This document shows, in pieces, positions 38,423-46,847 of a stretch of 64,000 nucleotides of DNA. The notes beneath the pieces were generated by a model, which was given only the letters and a program-made list of their open reading frames with translations, made no database searches and was not told the DNA's origin. The stretch comes from Saprospiraceae bacterium (lineage in GTDB: Bacteria; Bacteroidota; Bacteroidia; Chitinophagales; Saprospiraceae), in the NCBI GenBank assembly GCA_022842725.1, contig JALHOZ010000006.1, positions 112,743 through 176,742 of the forward strand, read 5' to 3'. Within the stretch, counting starts at the first letter, position 1; each line of letters starts with the position of its first letter. A program made the position numbers and the translations under genes.

Positions 38423-39814
38423 TTATCTTTTAACTACTTGAGCTGTTAATTCTCCTTCAGAAACTAATTTGTTGCCAACATAAGTAAAGGCTCTCATACG
38501 AACAATGCCGCGTCGGATTGGTTCGATTAATTCAAGTTTTAATACCAATGTATCACCGGGAACTACCTTTGATTTAAACTTGACACCATCCATTTTTAAA
38601 AAATAAGTATCCCATTTGTCTCCTTTTCCTTCATCGACTATAGAAAGTGCCAAAATACCACCTGCCTGAGCGAGTGCTTCAATCTGCAAAACTCCCGGAA
38701 ATACAGGGTTTCCCGGAAAATGACCTTCAAAAAAAGCTTCATTTACGGAAACGTTTTTGACAGCCACTATGGATTCAGAGTCTAACGACATTACTTTATC
38801 AACGAATAAAAACGGGAATCTGTGTGGCAATATGGATTTAATTTTTTCCACATCCATGATACCTGGTTGTGAAACATCAATTTTAGGTACTCCTTTGTTT
38901 TTTCTTTGTTCTACCCAAATTGATTTCAGGATCTGAACCAGTTTGACATTTGAAGTATGACCCGGTCTTTTCGCAATAATTTTAGCTTGTAAAGGCCGAC
39001 CCAGCAAACTAAAATCGCCGACCATATCCAATATTTTATGTCGGGCAGGTTCGTTATTAAAAGTTAGGTCAATCGTATTCAGAATACCTTGTTTTGTGGT
39101 CCGGATATTAGGTTTGCCAATTTTTTGGGCTAAAGCTTCCTTTTTATCCTCGTTCATTTCTTTATCAACAAATACGATAGCATTATCTATACTGCCTCCT
39201 TTAATCAATCCCTGATCAAAAAGTTTTTCGATATCGCTCAAAAAAACAAAAGTCCGGCATGGGGCAATCTCTTCTTTATATGCTGAAAAATCAGTCATAT
39301 CGGCAAATTGAGAAGGAACATTTGGCGCATCAAATTCAAGGATACATGACAATTGATAAGAATCGGCCGGAAAAACATGATATTCACTTCCGGTGTCAGG
39401 ATCTGTATATGAAAAAGGATCCGTAATAACAAGTGCTTCTTTTGGTTGTTGGTCATCTACCGTCAAATGTGGTTCAAGACATTCCAAAAACAGTTTTGCA
39501 CTTCCGTCGAGAATGGGAATTTCACCACCATCCAGGGAGACAAGCGCATCTTCAATACCCAAAAAATAAAGGGCTGACAGTAAATGTTCTACAGTTGCCA
39601 CACTGATATCCTGGTATTCCAGTGTAGTTCCGCGTGTGGTTGTGGCAACATAATTAATCTCTGCAGGAATTAAAGTTTCCTGTGTTACATCTGTCCTTTT
39701 AAATTTTATCCCAAAACCTTGTTCCGCCGGGGATATTTCCATATTTATTGGTCTACCTGTGTGCAGACCTATGCCCTGAAATTTGGCAGGACTTGTCAAC
39801 TTCCGTTTAACCAT
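38423..39814 (-). CDS. lpxC/fabZ: Bifunctional UDP-3-O-acyl-GlcNAc deacetylase / 3-hydroxyacyl-ACP dehydratase
   Basis: A 463-residue natural fusion typical of Bacteroidota. The LpxC half (about 1-305) has the zinc His in VEHLLSALYFLGIEDAL and later ligands in RHKILDMVGDFSLLGRP. The FabZ half (about 315-463) has LPHRFPFLFVDKV and the hot-dog active site EGHFPGNPVFPGVLQIEA. It couples the committed step of lipid A synthesis with the dehydratase competing for the same hydroxyacyl-ACP. It lies between lpxD and lpxA with gaps of 11 and 3 bases. Confidence 0.97.
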   Translation of the reverse strand: MVKRKLTSPAKFQGIGLHTGRPINMEISPAEQGFGIKFKRTDVTQETLIPAEINYVATTTRGTTLEYQDISVATVEHLLSALYFLGIEDALVSLDGGEIPILDGSAKLFLECLEPHLTVDDQQPKEALVITDPFSYTDPDTGSEYHVFPADSYQLSCILEFDAPNVPSQFADMTDFSAYKEEIAPCRTFVFLSDIEKLFDQGLIKGGSIDNAIVFVDKEMNEDKKEALAQKIGKPNIRTTKQGILNTIDLTFNNEPARHKILDMVGDFSLLGRPLQAKIIAKRPGHTSNVKLVQILKSIWVEQRKNKGVPKIDVSQPGIMDVEKIKSILPHRFPFLFVDKVMSLDSESIVAVKNVSVNEAFFEGHFPGNPVFPGVLQIEALAQAGGILALSIVDEGKGDKWDTYFLKMDGVKFKSKVVPGDTLVLKLELIEPIRRGIVRMRAFTYVGNKLVSEGELTAQVVKR

Positions 39815-39825
39815 TCTACAAAAAA

Positions 39826-40872
39826 TTATTTATTTTCCAAATCATGTTTTAAGTTGTCAAAATCTTTGCCAAACTGTCTCAATTGTGCAACGATTTCTGG
39901 TAATTTTTTGAAATAGGCATACGACTTTAAATATGCCTGATAATCCATAGCGGGATAACCATATAATTTGGAATTAGATTCCTTGATGTTTGCATTGACA
40001 CCCGATTTGGCCTGAATCATAGTTCCTGAAGCTATTTCGATATGTCCAACAAAACCTACCTGACCGCCAATGAGACAATTTTCGCCTATTTTTGTACTTC
40101 CTGCGACACCTGTCTGAGCTGCTATTACGGTATTTTTACCAATAACGACATTATGGCCCACCTGAATCAGATTATCCAATTTTACGCCATCCTGAATTTG
40201 GGTTGAACCCATCGTTGCCCGGTCTATCACCGTATTTGCTCCAATTTCAACATGATTGCCAATGACTACGTTTCCGATTTGTGAAATTTTATTGTAATCA
40301 CCATCGACTGAAGCAAAACCAAAGCCGTCACTTCCTATTACTGTGTTGGAATGTATAATGACATTATCGCCAATTTTACAGTTGTGATAAATTTTAACGC
40401 CGGGAAACAAGGTGACATTTTTTCCCAATACCACATGATCTCCAATAAAATTTTGACCGTAAAAAACACAACCATCTCCGATTTTAACTCCTTTTTTTAC
40501 AATACAAAAGTCACCGATCGAGACACGTTCTCCGATCAATACATCACTTGCCAATACAGCAGAATCAGCAATTCCCTCGAGATAACTCATGCCTTGCTGA
40601 AAATAATCCATTAATTTTGAAAGGGCGATATACACGTTATCTACCTTAATTAAAGTGGCTGTAAGATGCTGTTTTGGTACAAAATCTTTGTTAAGCAAAA
40701 TAACAGAAGCCTTTGTGTTATAAACAAAAGATTCATATTTAGGATTTCCCAAAAAAGTAAACTGACCTTCTGTAGCTTCTTCAATTTTGCCCGGAGAGTG
40801 TACATTCACATTACCGTCTCCCTCGACAGTACCTTGTACAATTTGTGATAATATATTAGCTGACACTTGCAT
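39826..40872 (-). CDS. lpxD: UDP-3-O-(3-hydroxyacyl)glucosamine N-acyltransferase
   Basis: A 348-residue LpxD, third step of lipid A synthesis. The N-terminal uridine-binding domain (GQFTFLGNPKYESFVYNT) is followed by a left-handed beta-helix of hexapeptides (IGDNVIIHSNTVIGSDGFG, QVGHNVVIGKNTVIAAQ). The catalytic His region is DNLIQVGHNV. The frame is open 108 bases further up, but a -7 element (40877-40884, minus strand) lies directly before ATG 40872, and the start MQVSANILSQIVQG fits the family. First gene of the lipid A operon. Confidence 0.95.
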   Translation of the reverse strand: MQVSANILSQIVQGTVEGDGNVNVHSPGKIEEATEGQFTFLGNPKYESFVYNTKASVILLNKDFVPKQHLTATLIKVDNVYIALSKLMDYFQQGMSYLEGIADSAVLASDVLIGERVSIGDFCIVKKGVKIGDGCVFYGQNFIGDHVVLGKNVTLFPGVKIYHNCKIGDNVIIHSNTVIGSDGFGFASVDGDYNKISQIGNVVIGNHVEIGANTVIDRATMGSTQIQDGVKLDNLIQVGHNVVIGKNTVIAAQTGVAGSTKIGENCLIGGQVGFVGHIEIASGTMIQAKSGVNANIKESNSKLYGYPAMDYQAYLKSYAYFKKLPEIVAQLRQFGKDFDNLKHDLENK

Positions 40873-40876
40873 TTGG

Positions 40877-40884
40877 CAAAGGTA
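40877..40884 (-). promoter_or_regulatory. Bacteroidota -7 promoter element of the lpxD operon
   Basis: TACCTTTG on the minus strand, only 4 bases before the chosen lpxD ATG, implying a very short or leaderless messenger if used. It decides against the longer reading of lpxD. Confidence 0.5.
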
Positions 40885-41165
40885 AAACAAAGTTTTGAAT
40901 TGCACTTCCTTCGATTGGTTATATTTAAAAAGCACAGAACAGGGAACCACTCGTTTTAAAGACTCTGAACGTTTTTCCAACCAGCTAATATCTCTTCCTC
41001 TGATGGATTTTTTTCTTTCCGGATGCCTTTTTTTGGTAAGTTAATTTTCATTTTTCAAAAAACCAATCTCAAAATTAGTAAAATATTTTGGTCATATCAA
41101 AATATATCTTTTTGTACACCTGCCCGTATATTTCAATACTTTGCAGATGCCGACTAATTAAATTT

Positions 41166-41198
41166 CACATAAACAGGTTTGTAAAGTCTGCTTATGTG
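41166..41198. repeat. Imperfect inverted repeat upstream of glycosyltransferase gene
   Basis: CACATAAACAG and CTGCTTATGTG pair over 11 bases with one mismatch around an 11-base loop. It lies 24 bases before the glycosyltransferase ATG, in a 349-base stretch (40873-41221) that otherwise shows only AT-rich sequence and the lpxD promoter. It could be an operator or a leader hairpin. Confidence 0.4.
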
Positions 41199-41221
41199 TA
41201 ACTTTACCCCAAATATTTGTT

Positions 41222-42352
41222 ATGATCATCGGTGTTAATGCAAGGCTTTTGATTACCAATCAACCGGAGGGAATACCCAGATATATTTATGAAGTAGTCT
41301 ACCAAATGGCTGTGCAACATCCAGAAACGACTTTTATCCTTTATCACGACCGGAAAGTTACCTATTCGATGACTTTTCCACCCAATGTGCAGCTGAAGGT
41401 TATTCCTTTAATGACGCGACATCCATTGTTGTGGTATATCTGGTTTGATATTTTGTTGCCTTTTTATATTAAAAAAGATAAAGTAGATGTTTTCTATTCA
41501 GGAGATGGATTTTTGAGCAAACGTGTCCGGATTCCGCAGGTTTTAGTAACCCACGATTTGGCTTACCTTCACTTTCCGCAACATATGATACAAAGTCATG
41601 TGAGATATTCCAAAAAAAATATACCTGTTTTTCATCAGATTGCAAATGCTGTTATTGCAGTATCAGAAACCACAAAAAAAGATATTGTCGAAAATCTTCA
41701 TTTATCAGGAAACAAAATCCATGTTGTGTATAACGCCGTTGATGGCAACCTATCTGAAACAAAGGTTAAAATCAGTAAAAAAGTTGAAGATTTGTCAGTG
41801 AGTGCTGTACCCTACTTCTTTTTTGTCGGCGCTTTACATCCCAGAAAAAACATTAAAAATTTATGTCTGGGTTTTGTCGAATTCAACAAAAAAAACAAAC
41901 ATGCTTATAAACTGGTTTTGGCAGGCAGATATGCATGGAAATCTGAAGATATAGAAAAGCTGATAAACGATTATCCTGACATCATTCACGTTGGAACTGT
42001 CACAGAAAGTGAAAAAAACATGTTATATAGTCGCAGTGAAGCTTTGGTTTACCTCTCACTTTTTGAAGGTTTTGGTATCCCTATACTGGAAGCGATGAAA
42101 CAAAATATCCCCGTCATCACTTCTGATTGTTCTTCTATGCCTGAAGTTGCCGGAGATGCTGCCATTTTAGCGAATCCCAATGATATCACTTCCATATCTG
42201 ATGCTCTTGGTAAAATCACTGATCCGGAAACAAGACAACACCTGATAAACAAGGGCAAGTCAAGATTCCGGGATTTTTCGTGGAAAAAGAGCGCTTCTGA
42301 TACTTATGATATCCTGGAGAAGGTATGTAAAAAAGTAGGATCTGATATTTAA
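41222..42352 (+). CDS. Family 4 glycosyltransferase
   Basis: A 376-residue GT-B fold glycosyltransferase. The N-terminal half starts IIGVNARLLITNQPEGIPRY; the C-terminal half carries the phosphate and nucleotide-sugar binding segment FFVGALHPRKNI and the E-x7-E motif in LFEGFGIPILEAM. It probably adds a sugar to a lipid-linked glycan or surface polysaccharide. There is no neighbouring polysaccharide cluster, so donor and acceptor are unknown. The gene stands alone between divergent lpxD and a convergent DUF4783 gene. Confidence 0.93.
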   Translation: MIIGVNARLLITNQPEGIPRYIYEVVYQMAVQHPETTFILYHDRKVTYSMTFPPNVQLKVIPLMTRHPLLWYIWFDILLPFYIKKDKVDVFYSGDGFLSKRVRIPQVLVTHDLAYLHFPQHMIQSHVRYSKKNIPVFHQIANAVIAVSETTKKDIVENLHLSGNKIHVVYNAVDGNLSETKVKISKKVEDLSVSAVPYFFFVGALHPRKNIKNLCLGFVEFNKKNKHAYKLVLAGRYAWKSEDIEKLINDYPDIIHVGTVTESEKNMLYSRSEALVYLSLFEGFGIPILEAMKQNIPVITSDCSSMPEVAGDAAILANPNDITSISDALGKITDPETRQHLINKGKSRFRDFSWKKSASDTYDILEKVCKKVGSDI

Positions 42353-42391
42353 ATACATTAAATATGACTGTACCCTTCAGGCAATTACACG

Positions 42392-42781
42392 TTAAAACTT
42401 ATCGATTCTGATTTCCTTTACACTCCCTGAACGTATTTCACCCTCAGCATAAATAAAAATCCTGAAAGAACCCTGACTGGTCACCAACTTCGCAACTTTA
42501 TATTGAGAAGACTTGTCTTTGGAATTTCCATTATGCATCACTTCTATAGAAACAGGTTTGTTTTTGTCCAAAAATTCCTTCATTTTTTTCATGGCCACCG
42601 ATTTTGGAAGAAATTGTTGGTCTTCAAAAATACAAAAATCAATTTTTTCTTTTAAAAAGGTCTCAACAACTGCCATATTGGAAGTTTTGATTCCATTAAG
42701 CAATTCTGCCTGTGATTGACCGAAGAGAGAGGTACCGCATAACAAGGCTACGATCACCGGAAAAATTTTTATGAACTTCAT
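42392..42781 (-). CDS. DUF4783 family exported protein
   Basis: A 129-residue protein with a signal peptide (KFIKIFPVIVALLCGTSLFG) and an NTF2-like DUF4783 domain: VVETFLKEKIDFCIFEDQ, a central helix AMKKMKEFLDKNKP, and closing strands GSFRIFIYAEGE and VKEIRID. The frame is open 48 bases further upstream, but ATG 42781 puts the signal peptide at the start; ATG 42790 is also possible. Function unknown. Confidence 0.8.
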   Translation of the reverse strand: MKFIKIFPVIVALLCGTSLFGQSQAELLNGIKTSNMAVVETFLKEKIDFCIFEDQQFLPKSVAMKKMKEFLDKNKPVSIEVMHNGNSKDKSSQYKVAKLVTSQGSFRIFIYAEGEIRSGSVKEIRIDKF

Positions 42782-43043
42782 TTTTATCATTTGATTGTTT
42801 GAAAGAATTGGATGTTGTATGTTTGCCAAAGTAAAACGAAAATATTATAAATTAAGTTTCTTAAGAACGTTTTTTAAAATAAAAAGTTACATTGTATAAT
42901 ATTCTTGGTAAACGATTTAAAAATACTTCCTTTGTTCATAAAACCGAAAGAGTGGTTTAAATCAATTTACCCTTCAGTTATAACCTACCATAGTACACAT
43001 CCTTTCTTTAAATATCTAAAATTTCTTTGAAATTCAGAAACAA

Positions 43044-44573
43044 ATGACAACACAAAAAAAAGCAGCATTAATCATACTTGACGGTTGGGGAATCAACCCG
43101 AATAAAAAAGTGAGTGCCATTGAGGCCGCTGATAAAAAATATTTTGACTATCTGAAGGAGACAAACCCCAACAATACTTTGATAACCTTTGGTGAAGATG
43201 TCGGTTTGCCTGAAGGTCAGATGGGAAACTCTGAGGTCGGTCATATGAATATAGGTGCGGGACGGGTAGTTTATCAGGAATTGGTTCGCGTCAACAAAGC
43301 ATTTAAAAACGATGAGGTGAGTCAAATGCCGGAATGGGTCGAAACAGTCAAATATGCAACGGCTCATTCAAAAAGGATCCATGTGATGGGCTTATTATCC
43401 GATGGAGGTGTACATTCACACATCAGACATTTATTTGGTTTGTGTGATCTTTTGAAAAAAGAACCCACTCAGGTTTTTTTACATCTATTTTTGGATGGAA
43501 GGGACACAGATCCTCAAAATGGTGAACGATATATCAAGGAGTTGGAAACGTATATCGATAATTCTAATATACATATTGCTTCTGTAATCGGCAGGTATTA
43601 TGCAATGGACAGAGACAACCGATGGGAAAGAACCAAAAAAGCGTACGATTTGCTGGTAAATGGGATTGGCGAAGAAGCAGCCAGTATCACAGGTCTCATC
43701 AGACAAAAATACGAAGAAGGTATCACGGATGAATTTATGTCACCGATTAAATCTTTAGCGTTTGATAAAGACAATCAAAACATTAAGGACGGTGATGTAG
43801 TCATTTTTTTTAATTACCGGACCGACAGACCACGCCAACTTACTCAGGTACTGACCCAGGAAGACAACCATGAATACAATATGCACAAACTAACCTTGTA
43901 CATGTTGACGTTTACCAATTATGATAAAACATTTAAAAATCTTCATGTTTTATTTGAAAAAGACAACCTCAATCAAACGTTGGGTCAAATACTCAGTGAA
44001 CATGGAAAAACACAGGTCAGGATAGCAGAAACTGAAAAGTACCCGCATGTCACCTTCTTTTTTAACGGTGGGCGTGAAGAACCTTATGAAGGTGAAAAAA
44101 GAATCATGATCCCTTCTCCTAAAGTTCCAACTTACGACCTGAAACCTGAAATGAGTGCTATGGAAATCACCGAAGCATTGATATCTCACGTAAATCAATT
44201 TCATCCCGACTTTATCTGTCTGAATTACGCCAACACAGATATGGTAGGCCACACAGGTATTTTTGAAGCTGCCGTAAAAGCAACCGAAACGGTAGATGCC
44301 TGCCTCAGTAAACTCGTACCTTTTTTACAGGAAAATGCATATGAAATCATCATTATTGCAGATCATGGCAATTCAGATGTCATGATTAATGAAGATGGTT
44401 CTCCCAACACTGCACATTCTGTAAATCCTGTTCCCATGATTTATGTTGGAAGCAAAAAGAATGTCGATGTCAGTTCAGGCAAACTTGGTGATATTGCTCC
44501 GACGATATTGAATTTGATGGATTTACAAGGCCCGAAAGTAATGACTGGCGAAAATTTGATACACAACAAGTAA
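43044..44573 (+). CDS. gpmI: 2,3-bisphosphoglycerate-independent phosphoglycerate mutase
   Basis: A 509-residue two-domain Mn-dependent mutase that interconverts 3- and 2-phosphoglycerate in glycolysis. The start AALIILDGWGINP holds the first metal Asp, the phosphorylated Ser is in QMGNSEVGHMNIGAGR, and the second domain has NYANTDMVGHTG and ADHGNSDVMI. Full length. The 214-base upstream stretch (42830-43043) is AT-rich with no clear promoter. Confidence 0.97.
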   Translation: MTTQKKAALIILDGWGINPNKKVSAIEAADKKYFDYLKETNPNNTLITFGEDVGLPEGQMGNSEVGHMNIGAGRVVYQELVRVNKAFKNDEVSQMPEWVETVKYATAHSKRIHVMGLLSDGGVHSHIRHLFGLCDLLKKEPTQVFLHLFLDGRDTDPQNGERYIKELETYIDNSNIHIASVIGRYYAMDRDNRWERTKKAYDLLVNGIGEEAASITGLIRQKYEEGITDEFMSPIKSLAFDKDNQNIKDGDVVIFFNYRTDRPRQLTQVLTQEDNHEYNMHKLTLYMLTFTNYDKTFKNLHVLFEKDNLNQTLGQILSEHGKTQVRIAETEKYPHVTFFFNGGREEPYEGEKRIMIPSPKVPTYDLKPEMSAMEITEALISHVNQFHPDFICLNYANTDMVGHTGIFEAAVKATETVDACLSKLVPFLQENAYEIIIIADHGNSDVMINEDGSPNTAHSVNPVPMIYVGSKKNVDVSSGKLGDIAPTILNLMDLQGPKVMTGENLIHNK

Positions 44574-44632
44574 TTTTATACATTATTCAAAGTAATTTCT
44601 GGCGCCTTGTTAAATAAATTCCTGAAAAAATT

Positions 44633-45256
44633 TTATCCAGGGTTCCATTTTATGCCCAGGCCATATTCGTAAAAAAAATATGTTCCAAAAAGAGCGTTCG
44701 CTCCAAGCACAAATCGTATTCTTTTACCCACCTCAATATGAGGAGCTAATCCAAATCTGACAAAAGGTTCCAGGTCAACTGATCCATAAGTACTTAATGC
44801 AGTAAAATTAGGGCTTAGCCCCAAGGCAAAATATTCTGTAGGATGATAAGATAAATGAAGGGGTATACTAAAATTAAAAAAGCCACCTTTTTTCAAAAAA
44901 TCACTACCGCTATCACCTAAAAACGAACCTCCAAAATTAACTCCTAAAGCAGCAGCAAACTTTGAATCAAAATCATTTCCTAAAAAAGAATATTTTAACC
45001 CACCGTGTAAACCTGCCAATGCTGAATATTTAAAAACGGCATCCAGATCATTTGTTATACCATAAGACATTTGAAATTCCGGTCTAAATGGCAGTAATGG
45101 AAGTGTCTCTACTATTCGGGATCCCAACCCGTTAACGGTAACTGCGTAATTAACTTCACCCTTTCCGACCGTTTTACCAGTTTGGTAATGTGTAAACGTG
45201 TAACATGATGATAAACTTAGAATGAGTATTCCAATAAAAAAGAAATGTTTTGTCAT
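44633..45256 (-). CDS. Putative outer-membrane lipoprotein, tandem paralogue A
   Basis: A 207-residue lipoprotein. Signal KHFFFIGILILSLSSC has a standard lipobox ending at Cys18. The mature start YTFTHYQTGKTVGKGEVNYA is followed by Gly- and aromatic-rich strands (GGLKYSFLGNDFDSKFAAAL, LSYHPTEYFALGLSPNFT), suggesting a small beta-barrel or beta-sandwich. It is highly similar to the gene at 45424-46044, including the upstream -7 region, so the two come from a recent tandem duplication. Function unknown. Confidence 0.8.
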   Translation of the reverse strand: MTKHFFFIGILILSLSSCYTFTHYQTGKTVGKGEVNYAVTVNGLGSRIVETLPLLPFRPEFQMSYGITNDLDAVFKYSALAGLHGGLKYSFLGNDFDSKFAAALGVNFGGSFLGDSGSDFLKKGGFFNFSIPLHLSYHPTEYFALGLSPNFTALSTYGSVDLEPFVRFGLAPHIEVGKRIRFVLGANALFGTYFFYEYGLGIKWNPG

Positions 45257-45269
45257 GCTAAATTTTTTG

Positions 45270-45297
45270 CAAAAGTAAAACTTTCCTGAATACCAAA
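45270..45297 (-). promoter_or_regulatory. Promoter of lipoprotein A
   Basis: TACTTTTG (45270-45277, minus strand) matches TAnnTTTG. TTTG at 45294-45297 lies 16 bases further upstream. The paralogue has TACTTTTA at the equivalent place (46058-46065). Confidence 0.5.
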
Positions 45298-45423
45298 TAT
45301 TACAAAAATAAAATACAGTATTCCAAGAACGACAAAAACAAATAGATTTTTGTCATACTTGGGATAGTGAAAAAAATCAAAAAAGTAATCTCTGCCCTTT
45401 GATTTATAAATTCTTGTACGATT

Positions 45424-46044
45424 TCACCTTGGGTTCCATTTGACCCCGAGTCCGTATTCATAAACGGAAACAGTACCAAAAAGAGCATTAAGTCCAAGAA
45501 CAAATTTTATTCTTCTGCCCACTTCAATGTGAGGAGCCACACCAAATCTTGATAAAGATTCAAGTTCACCTCCTCCGAAAGCTCCTATCGAAGTAAAATT
45601 CGGACTCAAACCAAAGGCAAAAATTTCAGAAGGATGATATGATAAATGGACCGGAATACTAAAATTATAAAAACCACCTACTCCGATGTTATCTCCTCCA
45701 CCTAAAAACAATCCACCAAAATTAGCTCCAATAGCTGCTGCAAATCTCGAATCCATATCATTTCCCAAAACAGAATATTTCAGTCCCCCGTGTAATCCGG
45801 CTATAGCAGAATATTTAAAAATTGCATCCAAATCGTCTGTTATACCATAAGACATCTGAAATTCCGGTTTAAAGGGCGGTAATGATCCAAAACCTCCGGG
45901 TACAGACCCCGCAAGGCCATTGATAGTAACTGCGTAATCGGTTTTGCCTTTCCCGACGGTTTTACCGGTTTGATAGTGGGTAAATGTGTAACACGAAGAC
46001 AGACTCAAAATGAGAATTCCAAAGAAAAATAAATGTTTAGTCAT
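45424..46044 (-). CDS. Putative outer-membrane lipoprotein, tandem paralogue B
   Basis: A 206-residue paralogue of the downstream neighbour with almost the same signal (KHLFFFGILILSLSSC) and mature start (YTFTHYQTGKTVGKG). It keeps the same strand pattern (GGLKYSVLGNDMDSRFAAA, LSYHPSEIFAFGLSPNFT). Differences concentrate in a loop around residues 50-60 and a Gly-rich loop near 125. Its -7 element differs from the paralogue's by one base. Unknown function. Confidence 0.8.
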   Translation of the reverse strand: MTKHLFFFGILILSLSSCYTFTHYQTGKTVGKGKTDYAVTINGLAGSVPGGFGSLPPFKPEFQMSYGITDDLDAIFKYSAIAGLHGGLKYSVLGNDMDSRFAAAIGANFGGLFLGGGDNIGVGGFYNFSIPVHLSYHPSEIFAFGLSPNFTSIGAFGGGELESLSRFGVAPHIEVGRRIKFVLGLNALFGTVSVYEYGLGVKWNPR

Positions 46045-46191
46045 GATAAATTTTTGGTAAAAGTATTATTTTTTTTCAAATTACAAATAATGTAGAATAA
46101 AAATATATAATTTTATGAAGAACAACAGAGTATATATCCAATCATTAACAAAATTAATGAACTTATTTTCATACACTTTAAAAAAAGTTTA

Positions 46192-46199
46192 TATATTTG
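46192..46199 (+). promoter_or_regulatory. Bacteroidota -7 promoter element of outer-membrane protein gene
   Basis: TATATTTG matches TAnnTTTG, 55 bases upstream of the chosen ATG at 46255. A longer in-frame reading from 46228 is also downstream of it. Confidence 0.55.
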
Positions 46200-46254
46200 C
46201 CACGGAATCGGATATACCGAATCCATTTTGAATTGTCATTTAAAAAATTTTAAT

Positions 46255-46746
46255 ATGCGAAACAAATTAATTATTTTCATTTTCTTGTTATGCGGTGTAT
46301 TTACTTCGTCTATACAAGCACAAAATTATGAATCCGCCATCGGTGCCAAGTTGGGATACGGATTGATAGCCTCTTACAAAAAATTCCTTAATGAAAAAGC
46401 AGCCATCGATTTATTCGGAGGATTAAGGTGGGGAGGATTAGCCGCCGGAGCTTATTATGAACTTCACTACGACATTGCGTCTGTAGATCGTCTGCAATGG
46501 TATTGGGGCGGTGGTGCGTCTTTCACAACATGGACGTACAATAGTTTTGGAATTGACGATGGATATTACGAACTAGGTGTTTCAGGAGTTTTAGGACTTG
46601 ATTATTCATTTGACAATATTCCTTTGAATTTAAGTGTCGATTGGGCACCAACTTTCGTAGTTCTTGACAGTTGGGATTACACAGGCACCTACAACCGTTT
46701 CAGAAGTGGATATGGTGCATTTACTGCCAGATATATATTAAAGTAA
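46255..46746 (+). CDS. Small outer-membrane beta-barrel-like protein
   Basis: A 163-residue exported protein: signal RNKLIIFIFLLCGVFTSSIQ with cleavage near QAQ. The mature part is a run of alternating strands rich in Gly, Tyr and Trp (AIGAKLGYGLIASYKKFL, DLFGGLRWGGLAAGAYYEL, GGGASFTTWTYNSFG) ending in an aromatic-containing strand (FTARYILK), typical of 8-stranded barrels. ATG 46255 is preferred over 46228 because it gives a normal signal peptide. A strong terminator follows. Function unknown. Confidence 0.8.
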   Translation: MRNKLIIFIFLLCGVFTSSIQAQNYESAIGAKLGYGLIASYKKFLNEKAAIDLFGGLRWGGLAAGAYYELHYDIASVDRLQWYWGGGASFTTWTYNSFGIDDGYYELGVSGVLGLDYSFDNIPLNLSVDWAPTFVVLDSWDYTGTYNRFRSGYGAFTARYILK

Positions 46747-46757
46747 AATAAAAAAAA

Positions 46758-46791
46758 GCAGGATGATGTTAGATTATCCTGCTTTTTTTTT
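46758..46791 (+). terminator. Rho-independent terminator after outer-membrane protein gene
   Basis: Stem GCAGGAT / ATCCTGC with an 11-base loop, followed by nine T. Confidence 0.85.
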
Positions 46792-46847
46792 AATCCTTAT
46801 GATTCAAAACCAAAGTTATATATACATTTCTTAAATTCCCGTTTTTC

